Assembly: GCF_003478995.1 (NCBI RefSeq)
Contig: NZ_QUGI01000004.1
Span: 1-64,000 of the forward strand
Reading direction: 5' to 3'
DNA: 64,000 bases
Origin: Pseudoflavonifractor sp. AF19-9AC
GTDB taxonomy: Bacteria; Bacillota; Clostridia; Oscillospirales; Oscillospiraceae
The notes beneath the pieces are model-generated. The model was not told the origin of the DNA and made no database searches. It was given only the letters and a program-made list of their open reading frames with translations. Shown here one piece after another: positions 54,288 through 63,468 of this stretch (position 1 is its first letter; the number at the start of each line of letters is the position of its first letter). The translations under genes were made by a program, and so were the position numbers.

Positions 54288-54908
54288 ATGGACAGAAAAC
54301 TGAAGCGTTGGGAATTGGCTGTGCTGCTGGGAGTGTTGGTAACCCTTTGTACGGGGGCCTGGCTGAACCGGGAACAGACAGAGCTGGCGGGGCAGGTCAT
54401 TCGCCTGCATGTCATCGCCAATTCGGACAGCCAGGAGGATCAGACGCTGAAGCTGGAGGTGCGGGACCGGATTCTGGAGCGGGCCCAGGAGCTCTATCCG
54501 GAGCATGCCACGCTGACAGAGGCACGGGCGGCACTGGAGGAGAGCCTGCCGGAGCTGTCCCAAATCGGAGAGCAGACCGTGGAGGAGGCGGGATACGACT
54601 ACCCGGTCACCGCCCAGATTACCCAATGCTGGTTCCCCACCAAGGAATATGAGGACTTTGCCCTGCCCGCCGGGGACTACACCGCCCTGCGCATTGTCAT
54701 CGGCGAAGGGGAGGGGCAGAACTGGTGGTGCGTGGCTTTCCCGCCTCTGTGCCTGGGAGCGGCCAGCCAGAGCGTGGAGGAGGCTACTCAGGCCGGATAC
54801 TTTGATGCCGACCAGACCGCCCTGATCACCGGAGCGTCAGAGGGCTATGTGCTGAAATTTAAGGGGATGGAACTGCTGGGGGAACTGAAGCGGGCTCTGG
54901 CAGGATGA
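54288..54908 (+). CDS. spoIIR: Stage II sporulation protein R
   Basis: SpoIIR is secreted from the forespore and triggers SpoIIGA to process pro-sigma-E. The 206-residue protein has an N-terminal membrane or signal helix (WELAVLLGVLVTLCTGAWL), then the family motif VIRLHVIANSDSQEDQTLKL, DRILERAQEL and a C-terminal WWCVAFPPLCLG. The start MDRKLKRW follows TTGGAGGT. It confirms a sporulating host. Confidence 0.92.
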   Translation: MDRKLKRWELAVLLGVLVTLCTGAWLNREQTELAGQVIRLHVIANSDSQEDQTLKLEVRDRILERAQELYPEHATLTEARAALEESLPELSQIGEQTVEEAGYDYPVTAQITQCWFPTKEYEDFALPAGDYTALRIVIGEGEGQNWWCVAFPPLCLGAASQSVEEATQAGYFDADQTALITGASEGYVLKFKGMELLGELKRALAG

Positions 54909-54929
54909 GATAACTCAACAAGAAAAAGA

Positions 54930-54959
54930 CTGCCGCCGGAAAAGAAGCTCCGGCGGCAG
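54930..54959 (-). terminator. Terminator of the lipoprotein gene
   Basis: CTGCCGCCGGA (54930-54940) pairs with TCCGGCGGCAG (54949-54959). On the minus strand a T-rich tail follows. Confidence 0.8.
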
Positions 54960-54999
54960 CGCTGCGTGGTTGGTCAAACGTGAGTGCGGGGGGAGTACA

Positions 55000-55509
55000 T
55001 TATGGGCACGGTTCCGAGTCCACAACGAAATTGACCCGATGTTCTTCTTCTGAGAAGGTAATGGTAAACAGATAGCTGTGTCCGTCCTCATAAACGGCCC
55101 GGAAGGATACAGCGCCGTTCCCAAGATAAGTCAAATCGGGCTCTTCCGCCGGCTGAGCACGGATGCCGCATAGGGCGAAGTAGCCGTCTGCGTCGAAAAA
55201 GGCGGTGTTGCAGGTGCCGTCGTCTGGATCCTGAAACAGCACAACACCTACACGGTCAAAAGCTTTGTCAGAGAACAAAGCGCAGTCCAGATATTCCCAA
55301 GTTTCTTCCTGCTTTTGGGAGAAAAGCGTCTCAAGCATTTTCTCCGACCAGACGACTTCTTCCTCGGGATTTGGAAGGGATAAGTCGCCGCTGCTGGATT
55401 GACTGGATTGAGAAGAAGCGGGGAGAGAGGCGGAACTCGGTTCGCTCTGACAGCCGCATACGCTCAAAAAAGAGAGCATAAGAACCGCAAGGGGGAGAAT
55501 CCGTTTCAC
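55000..55509 (-). CDS. Small lipoprotein
   Basis: This 169-residue protein has a lipoprotein signal: MKRILPLAVLMLSFLSVCGC with a lipobox LSVCGC, then a Ser-rich linker (SSASLPASSQSSQSSSGDL). The mature part is beta-rich (VGVVLFQDPDDGTCNTAFFD, GHSYLFTITFSEEEHRVNF). No family is recognised. It has its own promoter (minus strand TTGAAT at 55593-55598 and TATCAT at 55570-55575, 17 bases apart) and a terminator at 54930-54959. Confidence 0.78.
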   Translation of the reverse strand: MKRILPLAVLMLSFLSVCGCQSEPSSASLPASSQSSQSSSGDLSLPNPEEEVVWSEKMLETLFSQKQEETWEYLDCALFSDKAFDRVGVVLFQDPDDGTCNTAFFDADGYFALCGIRAQPAEEPDLTYLGNGAVSFRAVYEDGHSYLFTITFSEEEHRVNFVVDSEPCP

Positions 55510-55653
55510 GGCAAGACCTCCTTAAATTTCGACACGCCATTTCCTTCTGGTGTATTCGCTTCTGCCTCCATGATATGACAGGTTTTCTGCATATTCAAGT
55601 TTTTTGAAAGGAAATCCGGGGACGGGAAGAATGTCTGCCCGTGGGATGGGGCG

Positions 55654-55682
55654 TTGCCATGCAGAGCGGCTTGTGGTATGAT
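55654..55682 (+). promoter_or_regulatory. Promoter of the DUF1461 gene
   Basis: TTGCCA (55654-55659) and TATGAT (55677-55682), 17 bases apart. A leader of about 100 bases follows. Confidence 0.6.
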
Positions 55683-55791
55683 AAAAAGATACCAGAGTGT
55701 ATGGCGGCGTCTGTACTGCTGATAAAGCGGGGGAGGCCTCCCTGTTTCAGACGGTCGTTGCCTTCAAGCGCGAAATTTGGAGGAATCTAAC

Positions 55792-56520
55792 ATGAAAGAG
55801 AGCCGCCTGTTGTCAGCGGTTACCGCATTGTTCACTGCTTTGGCGGTGCTGTCTGGGGCCATTGCGGTCCCTCTGCTGTGCCGCCCCTTTTACTACGCCC
55901 ATATCGGCCCCCTTGGGCTGGAAAATCTGACCGGCCTGACCCGGGAGGAGATCCGGCAGGCCTTTGACCAGGTGATGGACTACTGCCTGGGTCTGCGGGA
56001 GGACTTTGCCGCGGGAATCCTTCCGTTTTCTGAGTCGGGTGCCAGCCACTTTGCGGATGTGCGAGTGCTGTTTCTGCTGGATCTGTGGGTGCTGGGATTG
56101 TCCCTCCTGGGCCTGATTGTACTTTTTGTGTTGTGCCGGAAAAAGCGGCTGCGCCCCAGCCTGCTCCTGGGCCATGGCCCTGGCTTCTGGGCAGCCAGCG
56201 GTCTGGGCGCAGTGTTTCTGGCGGTAGGAGCCTTCGCTGCCACCGATTTTAACCGGGCTTTCGTGGTGTTCCACCATCTGTTTTTCCCGGGAAAAGATAA
56301 CTGGCTCTTTAACTGGTGGGAGGACCCGGTGATTCTCATCCTGCCGGAGACCTTTTTCCGCAACTGTGCCATTCTGATTCTGGGAATGCTGCTGCTGTGG
56401 TGCGCTATTTTAATTGTCTCCGACCTGTGGGCTGCCCGGAGACGAAAAAAGGCCCGTCAAAGCGGTTCCTCTGCGCCCACCTGCGGCGGGAACTGTGAAG
56501 GCTGTTCCGGCTGCGGCTGA
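55792..56520 (+). CDS. DUF1461/TIGR01906 integral membrane protein
   Basis: This 242-residue protein has about five membrane helices, starting with a signal-anchor helix SAVTALFTALAVLSGAIAVP. The family motifs include YYAHIGPLGLENLTGLTREE and FSESGASHFADVRVLFLLDL, and later DFNRAFVVFHHLFFPGKDNW. The function of TIGR01906 proteins is unknown. The end is Cys-rich (CGGNCEGCSGCG), perhaps metal-binding. Start at the ATG after TTGGAGGAATC. The gene is alone, with a strong terminator behind it. Confidence 0.85.
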   Translation: MKESRLLSAVTALFTALAVLSGAIAVPLLCRPFYYAHIGPLGLENLTGLTREEIRQAFDQVMDYCLGLREDFAAGILPFSESGASHFADVRVLFLLDLWVLGLSLLGLIVLFVLCRKKRLRPSLLLGHGPGFWAASGLGAVFLAVGAFAATDFNRAFVVFHHLFFPGKDNWLFNWWEDPVILILPETFFRNCAILILGMLLLWCAILIVSDLWAARRRKKARQSGSSAPTCGGNCEGCSGCG

Positions 56521-56542
56521 GCTGGAAGAAGAACGGACATAA

Positions 56543-56580
56543 AAACTGCCCCGTCGATTTACAAATCGACGGGGCAGTTT
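56543..56580. terminator. Bidirectional terminator
   Basis: AAACTGCCCCGTCGATTT (56543-56560) and AAATCGACGGGGCAGTTT (56563-56580) form an 18-base stem with a two-base loop between convergent genes. Confidence 0.95.
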
Positions 56581-56590
56581 GTTTCTAAAA

Positions 56591-57031
56591 TTACCGGGTC
56601 TTGAAGGCAAAGAAGCGCTGGCCGAAGTAGTTGAGCAGGACGAACAATCCAGAGCCGAAGAGCATGGTCAGGTTGCCCTGGAGCTGCTCGCTCAGTCCCA
56701 TGCCGCCCAGAGCCCAGCTCACTGCGGGCTTGGCCAGGCCATAGGCCAACAGGTAGCACACGGAGATGTTGACCACAAAGCGGAGGACCACACCGGCGCC
56801 CTTTTCCTGATTGCGGAAGGTGAAATGCTTGTTGAGGAAGAAGCTGACGATGCTGCCCACCACATAGTTGGCGGCGGAGGAGATCCAGTAGCCGGTATCG
56901 CCCCACCGATGCAGCCCCGCCAGGTTGTAAAGGCCAAACATGACGCCGTAACCCACCAGGGTGTTGATGACGCCCACCACAATGAAGCGGAAGAAGATGG
57001 GATCAAATATCTTTTTCAGCTTGTCCATCAT
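56591..57031 (-). CDS. GtrA-family flippase-like protein
   Basis: This 146-residue protein has four membrane helices, with FIVVGVINTLVGYGVMFGLY, then SSAANYVVGSIVSFFLNKHF and TFRNQEKGAG, the GtrA signature. GtrA-type proteins are proposed to flip the undecaprenyl-linked glucose made by GtrB. Its start overlaps the end of gtrB by 29 bases. With gtrB and the GtrII-type glucosyltransferase it forms a three-gene cassette that probably decorates a surface polymer. Confidence 0.85.
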   Translation of the reverse strand: MMDKLKKIFDPIFFRFIVVGVINTLVGYGVMFGLYNLAGLHRWGDTGYWISSAANYVVGSIVSFFLNKHFTFRNQEKGAGVVLRFVVNISVCYLLAYGLAKPAVSWALGGMGLSEQLQGNLTMLFGSGLFVLLNYFGQRFFAFKTR

Positions 57032-57974
57032 TCTTGGGTCCCTCGCAGCGCTCGGCCACGATGTACCGGGGCCGGTCCTTTACTTCCTCATAGATTTTGG
57101 CGATGTAGTAGCCGATGATCCCCAGACAAATCATCAGAATGCTGCCGATGAGCAGCTGGAGCAGGATGACCGTGGTAAAGCCCTCCAGAGCCTGACCGGA
57201 GATCTTCTGCCACAGGGACCAGATTCCCAGCACCACCGAGCAGACAAACACCACCACGCCCAGAAGGGTGACCAGCTGCAGGGGGGCAGCGGAGAAAGAG
57301 GCAATGTTGGTGAGGGCATAGCGCACCAGGCTGCGGATGGACCACTTGGACTCACCCTCCAGCCGGGGCTGTACCTCAAACTCCACCTGGGTGGTGGAGA
57401 ACCCAATCCAGGAGGAGAGTGCCCGGAAGAAGGCGTTTTTCTCCCGCATGGCCAGCAGGGTATCCACCGCCCGGCGGTCCAGCAGCTTAAAGTCGGAGGC
57501 ACGGGACATGTCAATGCCGGTGGCCTTGCTGATCATGGAGTAGAAACCTTTTGCAGCAAATGTGTGCAAGGGATTTTCCTTGCCACGGCTGGTTTTCACA
57601 CCCTCAATGACCTGATAGCCCTGCTGCCACAGGCGGTACATATCTACCACCTTTTCCGGCGGGTGCTGCAGGTCGCAGTCCATGACCACCACGCAGTCGC
57701 CGGCGGCCTGGGCCAGGCCCGCAAAGATGGCAGCTTCCTTGCCGAAATTTCGGGAAAAGCGAACCCCGCGCACCTGGGGGTGAAGATGGGATTGTTCCTC
57801 CACAGCCCGCCAGGTGCCATCCTTGGAACCGTCATCCACAAAGATAATTTCATGGGGGATGGCGGCCTGGGTCAAAAGTCCGGTGATGGTGTCTGCGGCC
57901 CGGGGAATGGAGCCCTCCTCATTGAAGGAGGGAAGTACCACGGACAGCAGACCCTGTTTTAACTCGTCTGCCAT
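57003..57974 (-). CDS. GtrB-type polyprenyl-phosphate glycosyltransferase
   Basis: This 323-residue family 2 glycosyltransferase has LLSVVLPSFNEEGSIPRAAD, the VDDGSKDGTWRAVEE region, VVVMDCDLQHPPE (the DxD site) and two C-terminal membrane helices (about residues 230-290). GtrB/DPM1 relatives transfer glucose from UDP-glucose to undecaprenyl phosphate. The gene follows the GtrII-type gene by three bases. It overlaps gtrA. Confidence 0.88.
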   Translation of the reverse strand: MADELKQGLLSVVLPSFNEEGSIPRAADTITGLLTQAAIPHEIIFVDDGSKDGTWRAVEEQSHLHPQVRGVRFSRNFGKEAAIFAGLAQAAGDCVVVMDCDLQHPPEKVVDMYRLWQQGYQVIEGVKTSRGKENPLHTFAAKGFYSMISKATGIDMSRASDFKLLDRRAVDTLLAMREKNAFFRALSSWIGFSTTQVEFEVQPRLEGESKWSIRSLVRYALTNIASFSAAPLQLVTLLGVVVFVCSVVLGIWSLWQKISGQALEGFTTVILLQLLIGSILMICLGIIGYYIAKIYEEVKDRPRYIVAERCEGPKNDGQAEKDI

Positions 57975-57977
57975 AGC

Positions 57978-59579
57978 TTATCTCCTGTTTTCGTACGCGA
58001 TTTCAAAGTCCGATTTGGGGGTGTAGGTCTCCTGAACCTTGACCACCAGCTGACCGTCCAGGACCTGAATGGAGCCCTCCTGGGGATAGAGGGGCATTTG
58101 GGCAAATTCCGGGGAGGCGGCGGCTTCCGTAAGGACGGATTCCTCCGGCTCCTCCACAGGGATGTTCAGCCAATCGCTGAGGTAGTAATAGATGTGTTTG
58201 TTCAAGGGGGCCACCGTGTCGGTGGAGAGGCTATAATGGGCCACCTGACGGTAGCTGGGGATGTCCGCCCGGAGCGCATCGGTGGAGATGGCACCTACAA
58301 TAACAATCTCCATCCCCGGCTCATAGCCAGGGCAGCTCTCAATGCGGGTCATCAGCCGGGTGGCGTAGCTCTCGGTGGCGCGGTGGGCCTGAGCCGAGGC
58401 GGTGTAGAGCAGATTGTTGGTGTTCAGGCAGAACAGCAGCACCCCGGCGCACCAGAGCGCGGTGCAGGAGAGGGCGGCTTTTTGAAGCCGCGCCGGTTCG
58501 GGGATGGCGTCTGCCTGGTCCGCCAGCAGAAATACCGCCAGATAGACGCACACAAAGGCGTACTTCATCAGCGGGGTGGGGATGGAGTAGGGGGAGAGGA
58601 CCTGCATAAAGTTCATGCCCAGGGGGAGCAGGGCCAGCATGGCCAGGGCACCAGCCACACGCCAAAGATCCTTATGAAGCCCGCGCTTTCGGAAGCAGCT
58701 GACCAAAAAGACAAGGCCAAGAAGTCCAGCCACCAGATCCAGCACAGCCATGAAGGGGGAACAGAAGGCATCCCCGGAGCCGGGAACGAAGAAGAAGGCT
58801 ACCACCTGCTTGTAGGAGCGGAAGATGAGGCTGGGCAGGCTGCCGAAGGGGTAGCCCGAGCTGGCCGCATCCATGCCCAGGTAGGACAGAAGCTCCAGGT
58901 CCTTCACCTTCAAAAAGACCATCAGAATGCTGTAATAGAGGGCCGCGCCCACCGCCAGATAGGCCACCAGGGAGAGTCCCAGACGGAAAGTACCCCGGAA
59001 GTCGGCGTCCGGGTTCAGGGTCTCCCGGAAGAGAACCAGCAGGGACAGGGAGATGGCCAGGGTCACATAGGCCTGATAAGTGCCCATAGAGAGGGCCAGC
59101 AGCACCACGCCGGCCACCCAGCCCAGCTTGCCCCGCCGGGCCAGCCACACAGATAGCACTGCCAGCAAAATGGCCAGACAGTAGGCGCTGGCGGTGAACA
59201 TGTAGAGGAAGGTGTAGCCCATGCAGGGGAAGGCAGCTATCACCGCTCCGGTCAGACCGGCCAGAACCTTGCTGCGGATGGCCAGCAGGTCCACTGCAAA
59301 TGCGGCGGCCAGAGCAAGAAAGAGCAGGGACAACAGGCCAATGACCGCCGGCATCTGAGTAAAGTCATTCAGCGCCGAGGCGTAGTGAAGAAACCACCGG
59401 CCGGAGACGGTCATCTGCTGGGTGTCGAAGACCCGGCTGAGGCCGTCGGAGTTGGGGATGATGTTGGTAAAGGCGTAGAGGTGGACCAGATAACCGGTCA
59501 CCAGACAGCTGAAGAAGGCAGATTTGTGGGCTGGAGCCAGTCGCCGCCACAAAGTCTGACCTTGCGAATCCATAAACAT
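57978..59579 (-). CDS. GtrII-type membrane glucosyltransferase
   Basis: This is a 533-residue membrane protein with about twelve helices. The family hallmark (Glucos_trans_II) is SDGLSRVFDTQQMTVSGRWF near the N-terminus, between helices one and two. It should transfer glucose from the undecaprenyl carrier to a surface polymer. I choose the ATG at 59579 (MFMDSQGQTLWR) after GGGAGGA, not the longer frame. The other two genes of the cassette follow. Confidence 0.82.
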   Translation of the reverse strand: MFMDSQGQTLWRRLAPAHKSAFFSCLVTGYLVHLYAFTNIIPNSDGLSRVFDTQQMTVSGRWFLHYASALNDFTQMPAVIGLLSLLFLALAAAFAVDLLAIRSKVLAGLTGAVIAAFPCMGYTFLYMFTASAYCLAILLAVLSVWLARRGKLGWVAGVVLLALSMGTYQAYVTLAISLSLLVLFRETLNPDADFRGTFRLGLSLVAYLAVGAALYYSILMVFLKVKDLELLSYLGMDAASSGYPFGSLPSLIFRSYKQVVAFFFVPGSGDAFCSPFMAVLDLVAGLLGLVFLVSCFRKRGLHKDLWRVAGALAMLALLPLGMNFMQVLSPYSIPTPLMKYAFVCVYLAVFLLADQADAIPEPARLQKAALSCTALWCAGVLLFCLNTNNLLYTASAQAHRATESYATRLMTRIESCPGYEPGMEIVIVGAISTDALRADIPSYRQVAHYSLSTDTVAPLNKHIYYYLSDWLNIPVEEPEESVLTEAAASPEFAQMPLYPQEGSIQVLDGQLVVKVQETYTPKSDFEIAYENRR

Positions 59580-59746
59580 AGCATTCCTCCCGAAAAATGG
59601 GCATAAAAATCCAGCACATATTATAGGCCTTTTTTCTCGGTAATGCAAGGCGAAACCGCCCTTTTTGGCAGGAGAGCACAGAACTTTCCATCATTTACGC
59701 GCTGTGGAGCCAAAGAAACCGAGCTGCCCCCTTTATTTTAAAGAGA

Positions 59747-59773
59747 AAGGGAAACGCCGTGGGCGTTTCCCTT
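59747..59773 (-). terminator. Terminator of galM
   Basis: AAGGGAAACGCC (59747-59758) pairs with GGCGTTTCCCTT (59762-59773) with a three-base loop, right after the galM stop on the minus strand. Confidence 0.82.
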
Positions 59774-59783
59774 AATGGATCGA

Positions 59784-60830
59784 TTATTCCGTGTAGAAGA
59801 CAAAACGTGTGGTGTGATCGTACCGATCTCCCGCCCGCAGAACCGTGGAGGGGAAGGCGGGCTGGTTGGGGGAGTCGGGGAAGAATTGGGTCTCCAGGCA
59901 GAAGGCGTGGCGGGGACCGTAAGATGCGCCGCCCTTGCCCGGACAGCCCTCCGGGAGGAAGTTGGCCGTATAAAGCTGCATCCCGGGCAGGGTGGTCTCC
60001 GCCTCCATCCCAATGCCGGTTTTGGAGGAGAATGCCCGGGCGGCAGGGCGGAGGGTGCCCACAGGGCCGTCCACCACATAGTTGTGGTCGTAGCCGTGGC
60101 CCAGCTTCAGCTGCTCAAAGTCATCCTCGATGCGGGCGCCGATGGGGGTGGGGGTATGGAAATCCATGGGAGTACCCTCCACAGGCTCCAGGGTGCCATA
60201 GGGGATGCTGGTCTCGTTGGCGGGGGTGTAGCGGGAGGCGGAGAGGGAGAGTGTCTGGTCCAACACCGGACCGGAGCCCTGTCCCGCCAGGTTAAAGTAG
60301 CTGTGGTTGGTCAGATTGCAGACGGTGTCCCCGTGGGCCAGGGCCTCGTAGTGAAGGGAGAGGGCGCGGTCCTCCAGAGCATAGGTGACCCGGAGGGAGA
60401 GAGCACCGGGGTAGCCCTCCTCGCCATCGGGGCTCTCCAGGGTGAGAACCGCCTTTTGCGGGGTGAGCTCCTCCACCGTCCACACCCGGTAGGAGTAACC
60501 CACAATGCCGCCGTGGAGGTGGTTGGGACCGTTGTTGACCGCCAGGGAGTAGGTCTTGCCGTTGAGGGAGAACTGTCCCTTGGCGATGCGGTTGGCGTAC
60601 CGGCCCACCACGGCGCCCAGATAGCCGTCCCGGGTCTCGTAGTCGGACAGGTGGTCATAGCCCAGCACCACGTCTACTGGCCGACCCTCTTGGTCTGGGA
60701 CGGTCAGGGTGCGCAGGGTGGCGCCAAAGGTGAGGATTTCACAGGAGATGGTACCGTTGTCCAGGGTGAGCAGCTCCACTGGCTCGCCACTGCGGGTGGT
60801 GCCAAAGGGGGTGCGGGAAGGCTGATTCAT
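59784..60830 (-). CDS. galM: Aldose 1-epimerase
   Basis: GalM interconverts alpha and beta galactose so that galactokinase can use it. The 348-residue protein has GAVVGRYANRIAKGQF, NGPNHLHGGIVGYSYRVW, VCNLTNHSYFNLAG (His and Asp of the active site) and QPAFPSTVLRAGDRYDHTTR. The length is normal. It is divergent from galR; a TATAAT box (minus strand, 60857-60862) lies upstream. It belongs to the Leloir genes that continue to the window end. Confidence 0.93.
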   Translation of the reverse strand: MNQPSRTPFGTTRSGEPVELLTLDNGTISCEILTFGATLRTLTVPDQEGRPVDVVLGYDHLSDYETRDGYLGAVVGRYANRIAKGQFSLNGKTYSLAVNNGPNHLHGGIVGYSYRVWTVEELTPQKAVLTLESPDGEEGYPGALSLRVTYALEDRALSLHYEALAHGDTVCNLTNHSYFNLAGQGSGPVLDQTLSLSASRYTPANETSIPYGTLEPVEGTPMDFHTPTPIGARIEDDFEQLKLGHGYDHNYVVDGPVGTLRPAARAFSSKTGIGMEAETTLPGMQLYTANFLPEGCPGKGGASYGPRHAFCLETQFFPDSPNQPAFPSTVLRAGDRYDHTTRFVFYTE

Positions 60831-60932
60831 GGCGGGGGCCTCCTTACAAAAAATAGATTATAGCTAGTGTAGCAGATTTCCCTCCAAAAGGGAATCTTTC
60901 CCCTTGCCAAAGCGGGACAAATATGGTAGTTT

Positions 60933-60948
60933 AATTTTAGTAAAAATT
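60933..60948. promoter_or_regulatory. GalR operator, copy 1
   Basis: AATTTTAGTAAAAATT is a near-palindrome between galM and galR. The same motif occurs in the galK promoter at 62073-62089. Confidence 0.65.
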
Positions 60949-60964
60949 ATGGAGGAGAGGCGCT

Positions 60965-62002
60965 GTGGCAACCTTAAAGGAGTTGGCGGACCGGACGGGC
61001 TATTCCCCCGCCACCATTTCCCGCATTCTCAGCGGGGATCCCGCCCTGTCGGTGACGCCGGAGGCCCGACGGAAGGTGCTGGAGGAGGCGGGGCGGCTGA
61101 ACTACACCGCGACCCGCAGCCGCCGGGGCCGGACGCCCAAGGGGGTGCTCCGGGTGGGGGTGGCGGAGATGCTTACCCCAGTCCAGCAGCTGGACGACCC
61201 CTACTATTTGTATCTGAGCAATTTCGTGCGTCAGGGCTGCATGGACAAAAAGTACACCTGCCTCACGCTGGAGAGCAGGGGAGAGGGCTTCCTTCCGCCG
61301 GAGGGGGAGAAGCTGGACGGCATTGTGGCCATCGGCCTCTTCACTCCAGCACAGATCGAGTCCCTGGCTGCCCTCACCCCCAACGTGGTGTTTGTGGACT
61401 CCTCCCCCTTTGAGCAGCGGTTTGACTCGGTGGTACTGGGGTATGAGCTGGGCATCTCTCTGGCTCTGGAGCATCTGACCCAGCTGGGCCACCGGCATAT
61501 CGGCTACATCGGGCCGGTCTATAAGCTGGACGACTACCGCCGCCGGGCTCCCGAGGTGCGCCGGCAGCTGTTTTTGAAGATGATGGAGCGGCAGAATCTG
61601 ATGGAGGGGGCCCGTCTGCTGGACTGCCCCATGGAGGCTCAGGCCGCCGCCCGGGCGGTAGGGGAGCTGCTGGCCTCGGGGGAGCCGTGTCCCACCGCCT
61701 TCCTGTGCGCCAACGAGGAGAGTGCTATCGGCGCTCTGCGGGCGCTGAACGAGGCGGGGCGGCGGGTGCCCCAGGAGGTATCGGTGGTGTCCTTCAACGA
61801 TACCCCCCGTTCCTCCCTAGTGGACCCGCCTCTCACCTCCGTATCCACCCACGTGGAGGAGATGGCGCGCACTGCTTTGCGCATGCTGAGTGAGCGGGCC
61901 GTGCTGCCCGGTAAGGAGCCTGTCCGCACCTTGCCACTGAAGGTGGTGGTTCCTCCCTCCCTGGTGGTGCGGGGGAGCAGCGCCCCGGTGGCAGAGCGGT
62001 AA
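60965..62002 (+). CDS. galR: LacI-family regulator of galactose genes
   Basis: This 345-residue protein has the LacI HTH (ATLKELADRTGYSPATISRI, LSGDPALSVTPEARRKVLEE) and a periplasmic-binding-like domain ending LPLKVVVPPSLVVRGSS. The GTG start at 60965 follows GGAGAGG. It lies between galM and galK-galE, so galactose or a derivative is the likely inducer. Two copies of a near-palindromic operator, before galR and in the galK promoter, support control of both and of itself. Confidence 0.88.
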   Translation: MATLKELADRTGYSPATISRILSGDPALSVTPEARRKVLEEAGRLNYTATRSRRGRTPKGVLRVGVAEMLTPVQQLDDPYYLYLSNFVRQGCMDKKYTCLTLESRGEGFLPPEGEKLDGIVAIGLFTPAQIESLAALTPNVVFVDSSPFEQRFDSVVLGYELGISLALEHLTQLGHRHIGYIGPVYKLDDYRRRAPEVRRQLFLKMMERQNLMEGARLLDCPMEAQAAARAVGELLASGEPCPTAFLCANEESAIGALRALNEAGRRVPQEVSVVSFNDTPRSSLVDPPLTSVSTHVEEMARTALRMLSERAVLPGKEPVRTLPLKVVVPPSLVVRGSSAPVAER

Positions 62003-62069
62003 AAATCACCAGAAAAACAGAACCGTTTCTGTGCACAAAGCCAAAGTTTGTAAAAGGAAAAAATAGTGG

Positions 62070-62098
62070 TTGAATTTTTAGTAAAAATTAAATATACT
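62070..62098 (+). promoter_or_regulatory. galK promoter with internal GalR operator
   Basis: TTGAAT (62070-62075) and TATACT (62093-62098), 17 bases apart. The operator AATTTTTAGTAAAAATT (62073-62089) fills the spacer, so a bound repressor would exclude RNA polymerase. Confidence 0.75.
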
Positions 62099-62131
62099 GA
62101 ACACAACAGAATGAAAATGAGGTGACTGCCC

Positions 62132-63433
62132 ATGTATTCCTGTCAAGCGCTGCGCCGCTCCCTGTCCGCCGGGGAGCATGATCAGGTTCTTTCCCAGCTG
62201 TACGCCCTGGACGGGGCGGACAGCAGTCTGGCTGCCGCCCGGGCCCGGGCCCTGCGGGTGGTGGAGGCTTTCCAGGAGCACTTCGCCCCCAAGGAGGATA
62301 CCCCTGCCGCCCTGTTCAGCGGCCCCGGCCGCACGGAGATCGGCGGCAATCACACCGACCATCAGCATGGCCGGGTGCTGTGCGGCAGCGTGGATTTGGA
62401 TATGCTGGCCTGCGCCGCTCCCAACGGCCTGAACGTCATCCGGGTGGTGTCCGAGGGCTACCCCGTGTTGAAGGTGGAGCTGGACAAGCTCATCCCCCGG
62501 AAGGAGGAGCGCAACACCTCCGCCGCTCTGGTGCGGGGCGTGGCCGCCAAGATTCAGGAACTGGGCTACCCCCTGGCCGGCTTTGACGCCTATGTGACCT
62601 CCAGCGTCCTGTCCGGCTCCGGCCTGTCCTCCTCGGCGGCTTATGAGATTCTCATCGGCAATATCATCAACCACTTCTGCTGCGGCGGGGCCCTGGACCC
62701 CATCTCTCTGGCCAAAATCGGCCAGTACGCGGAGAACGTCTACTTCGGCAAGCCCAGCGGCCTCATGGACCAGATGGGCTCCTCCGTGGGCGGAGCGGTG
62801 GCCATCGACTTTGCCGACCCGGCCGCCCCGGTGGTGGAGAAGGTGGAGTACGACTTCACCCGCTCCGGCCATGTGTTGTGCATTGTGGACACCGGCTCCT
62901 GCCACGCCGACCTTACCGACGACTATACCGACATTACCCGGGAAATGGGCGCGGTGGCCGCTCACTTCGGCAAGCAGTACCTGCGCCAGGTGGAGGAGGC
63001 GGAATTCCTGGCCGCCATTCCCGCTCTGCACGACGAGTGCGGCGATCGGGCGGTGCTGCGGGCCCTCCACTTCTTTGAGGATGACCGCCGGGCGGCGGAG
63101 GAGACCAAGGCCCTGAAGGACGGGGACTTTAACCGCTTCCTGCAGCTGCTGAGGGCCTCCGGCCTGTCCTCCGCGCTCCATCTGCAGAACACCTGGTCCA
63201 TCGCCGACCCCAAGCAGCAGGCCATTCCCATGGCGCTGGCTATGGGTGAGCGGCTGCTGGAGGGGACCGGAGCCATCCGGGTCCACGGCGGCGGCTTTGC
63301 CGGCACCATCCAGGCCTTTGTGCCCCAGGAGAAGCTGGCTGCCTTTAAGGAGGGCATGGAGGCCCTGCTGGGCAGCGGAAAATGTCACGTGCTGCACATC
63401 CGTCCCGTGGGCGGCTGTGTGGTCATCAAATAA
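62132..63433 (+). CDS. galK: Galactokinase
   Basis: GalK phosphorylates galactose at C1. The 433-residue GHMP kinase has the galactokinase signature GRTEIGGNHTDHQHGRVLCG, the ATP loop VLSGSGLSSSAAYEILIG and GGGFAGTIQAFVP near the end. Its N-terminus is longer than in E. coli, as is common in Firmicutes. It lies 130 bases behind galR and is followed by galE with a 35-base gap. Confidence 0.94.
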   Translation: MYSCQALRRSLSAGEHDQVLSQLYALDGADSSLAAARARALRVVEAFQEHFAPKEDTPAALFSGPGRTEIGGNHTDHQHGRVLCGSVDLDMLACAAPNGLNVIRVVSEGYPVLKVELDKLIPRKEERNTSAALVRGVAAKIQELGYPLAGFDAYVTSSVLSGSGLSSSAAYEILIGNIINHFCCGGALDPISLAKIGQYAENVYFGKPSGLMDQMGSSVGGAVAIDFADPAAPVVEKVEYDFTRSGHVLCIVDTGSCHADLTDDYTDITREMGAVAAHFGKQYLRQVEEAEFLAAIPALHDECGDRAVLRALHFFEDDRRAAEETKALKDGDFNRFLQLLRASGLSSALHLQNTWSIADPKQQAIPMALAMGERLLEGTGAIRVHGGGFAGTIQAFVPQEKLAAFKEGMEALLGSGKCHVLHIRPVGGCVVIK

Positions 63434-63468
63434 TGTAGGGAACAGGGTAAGAAAGGAAGGAACTTCAC

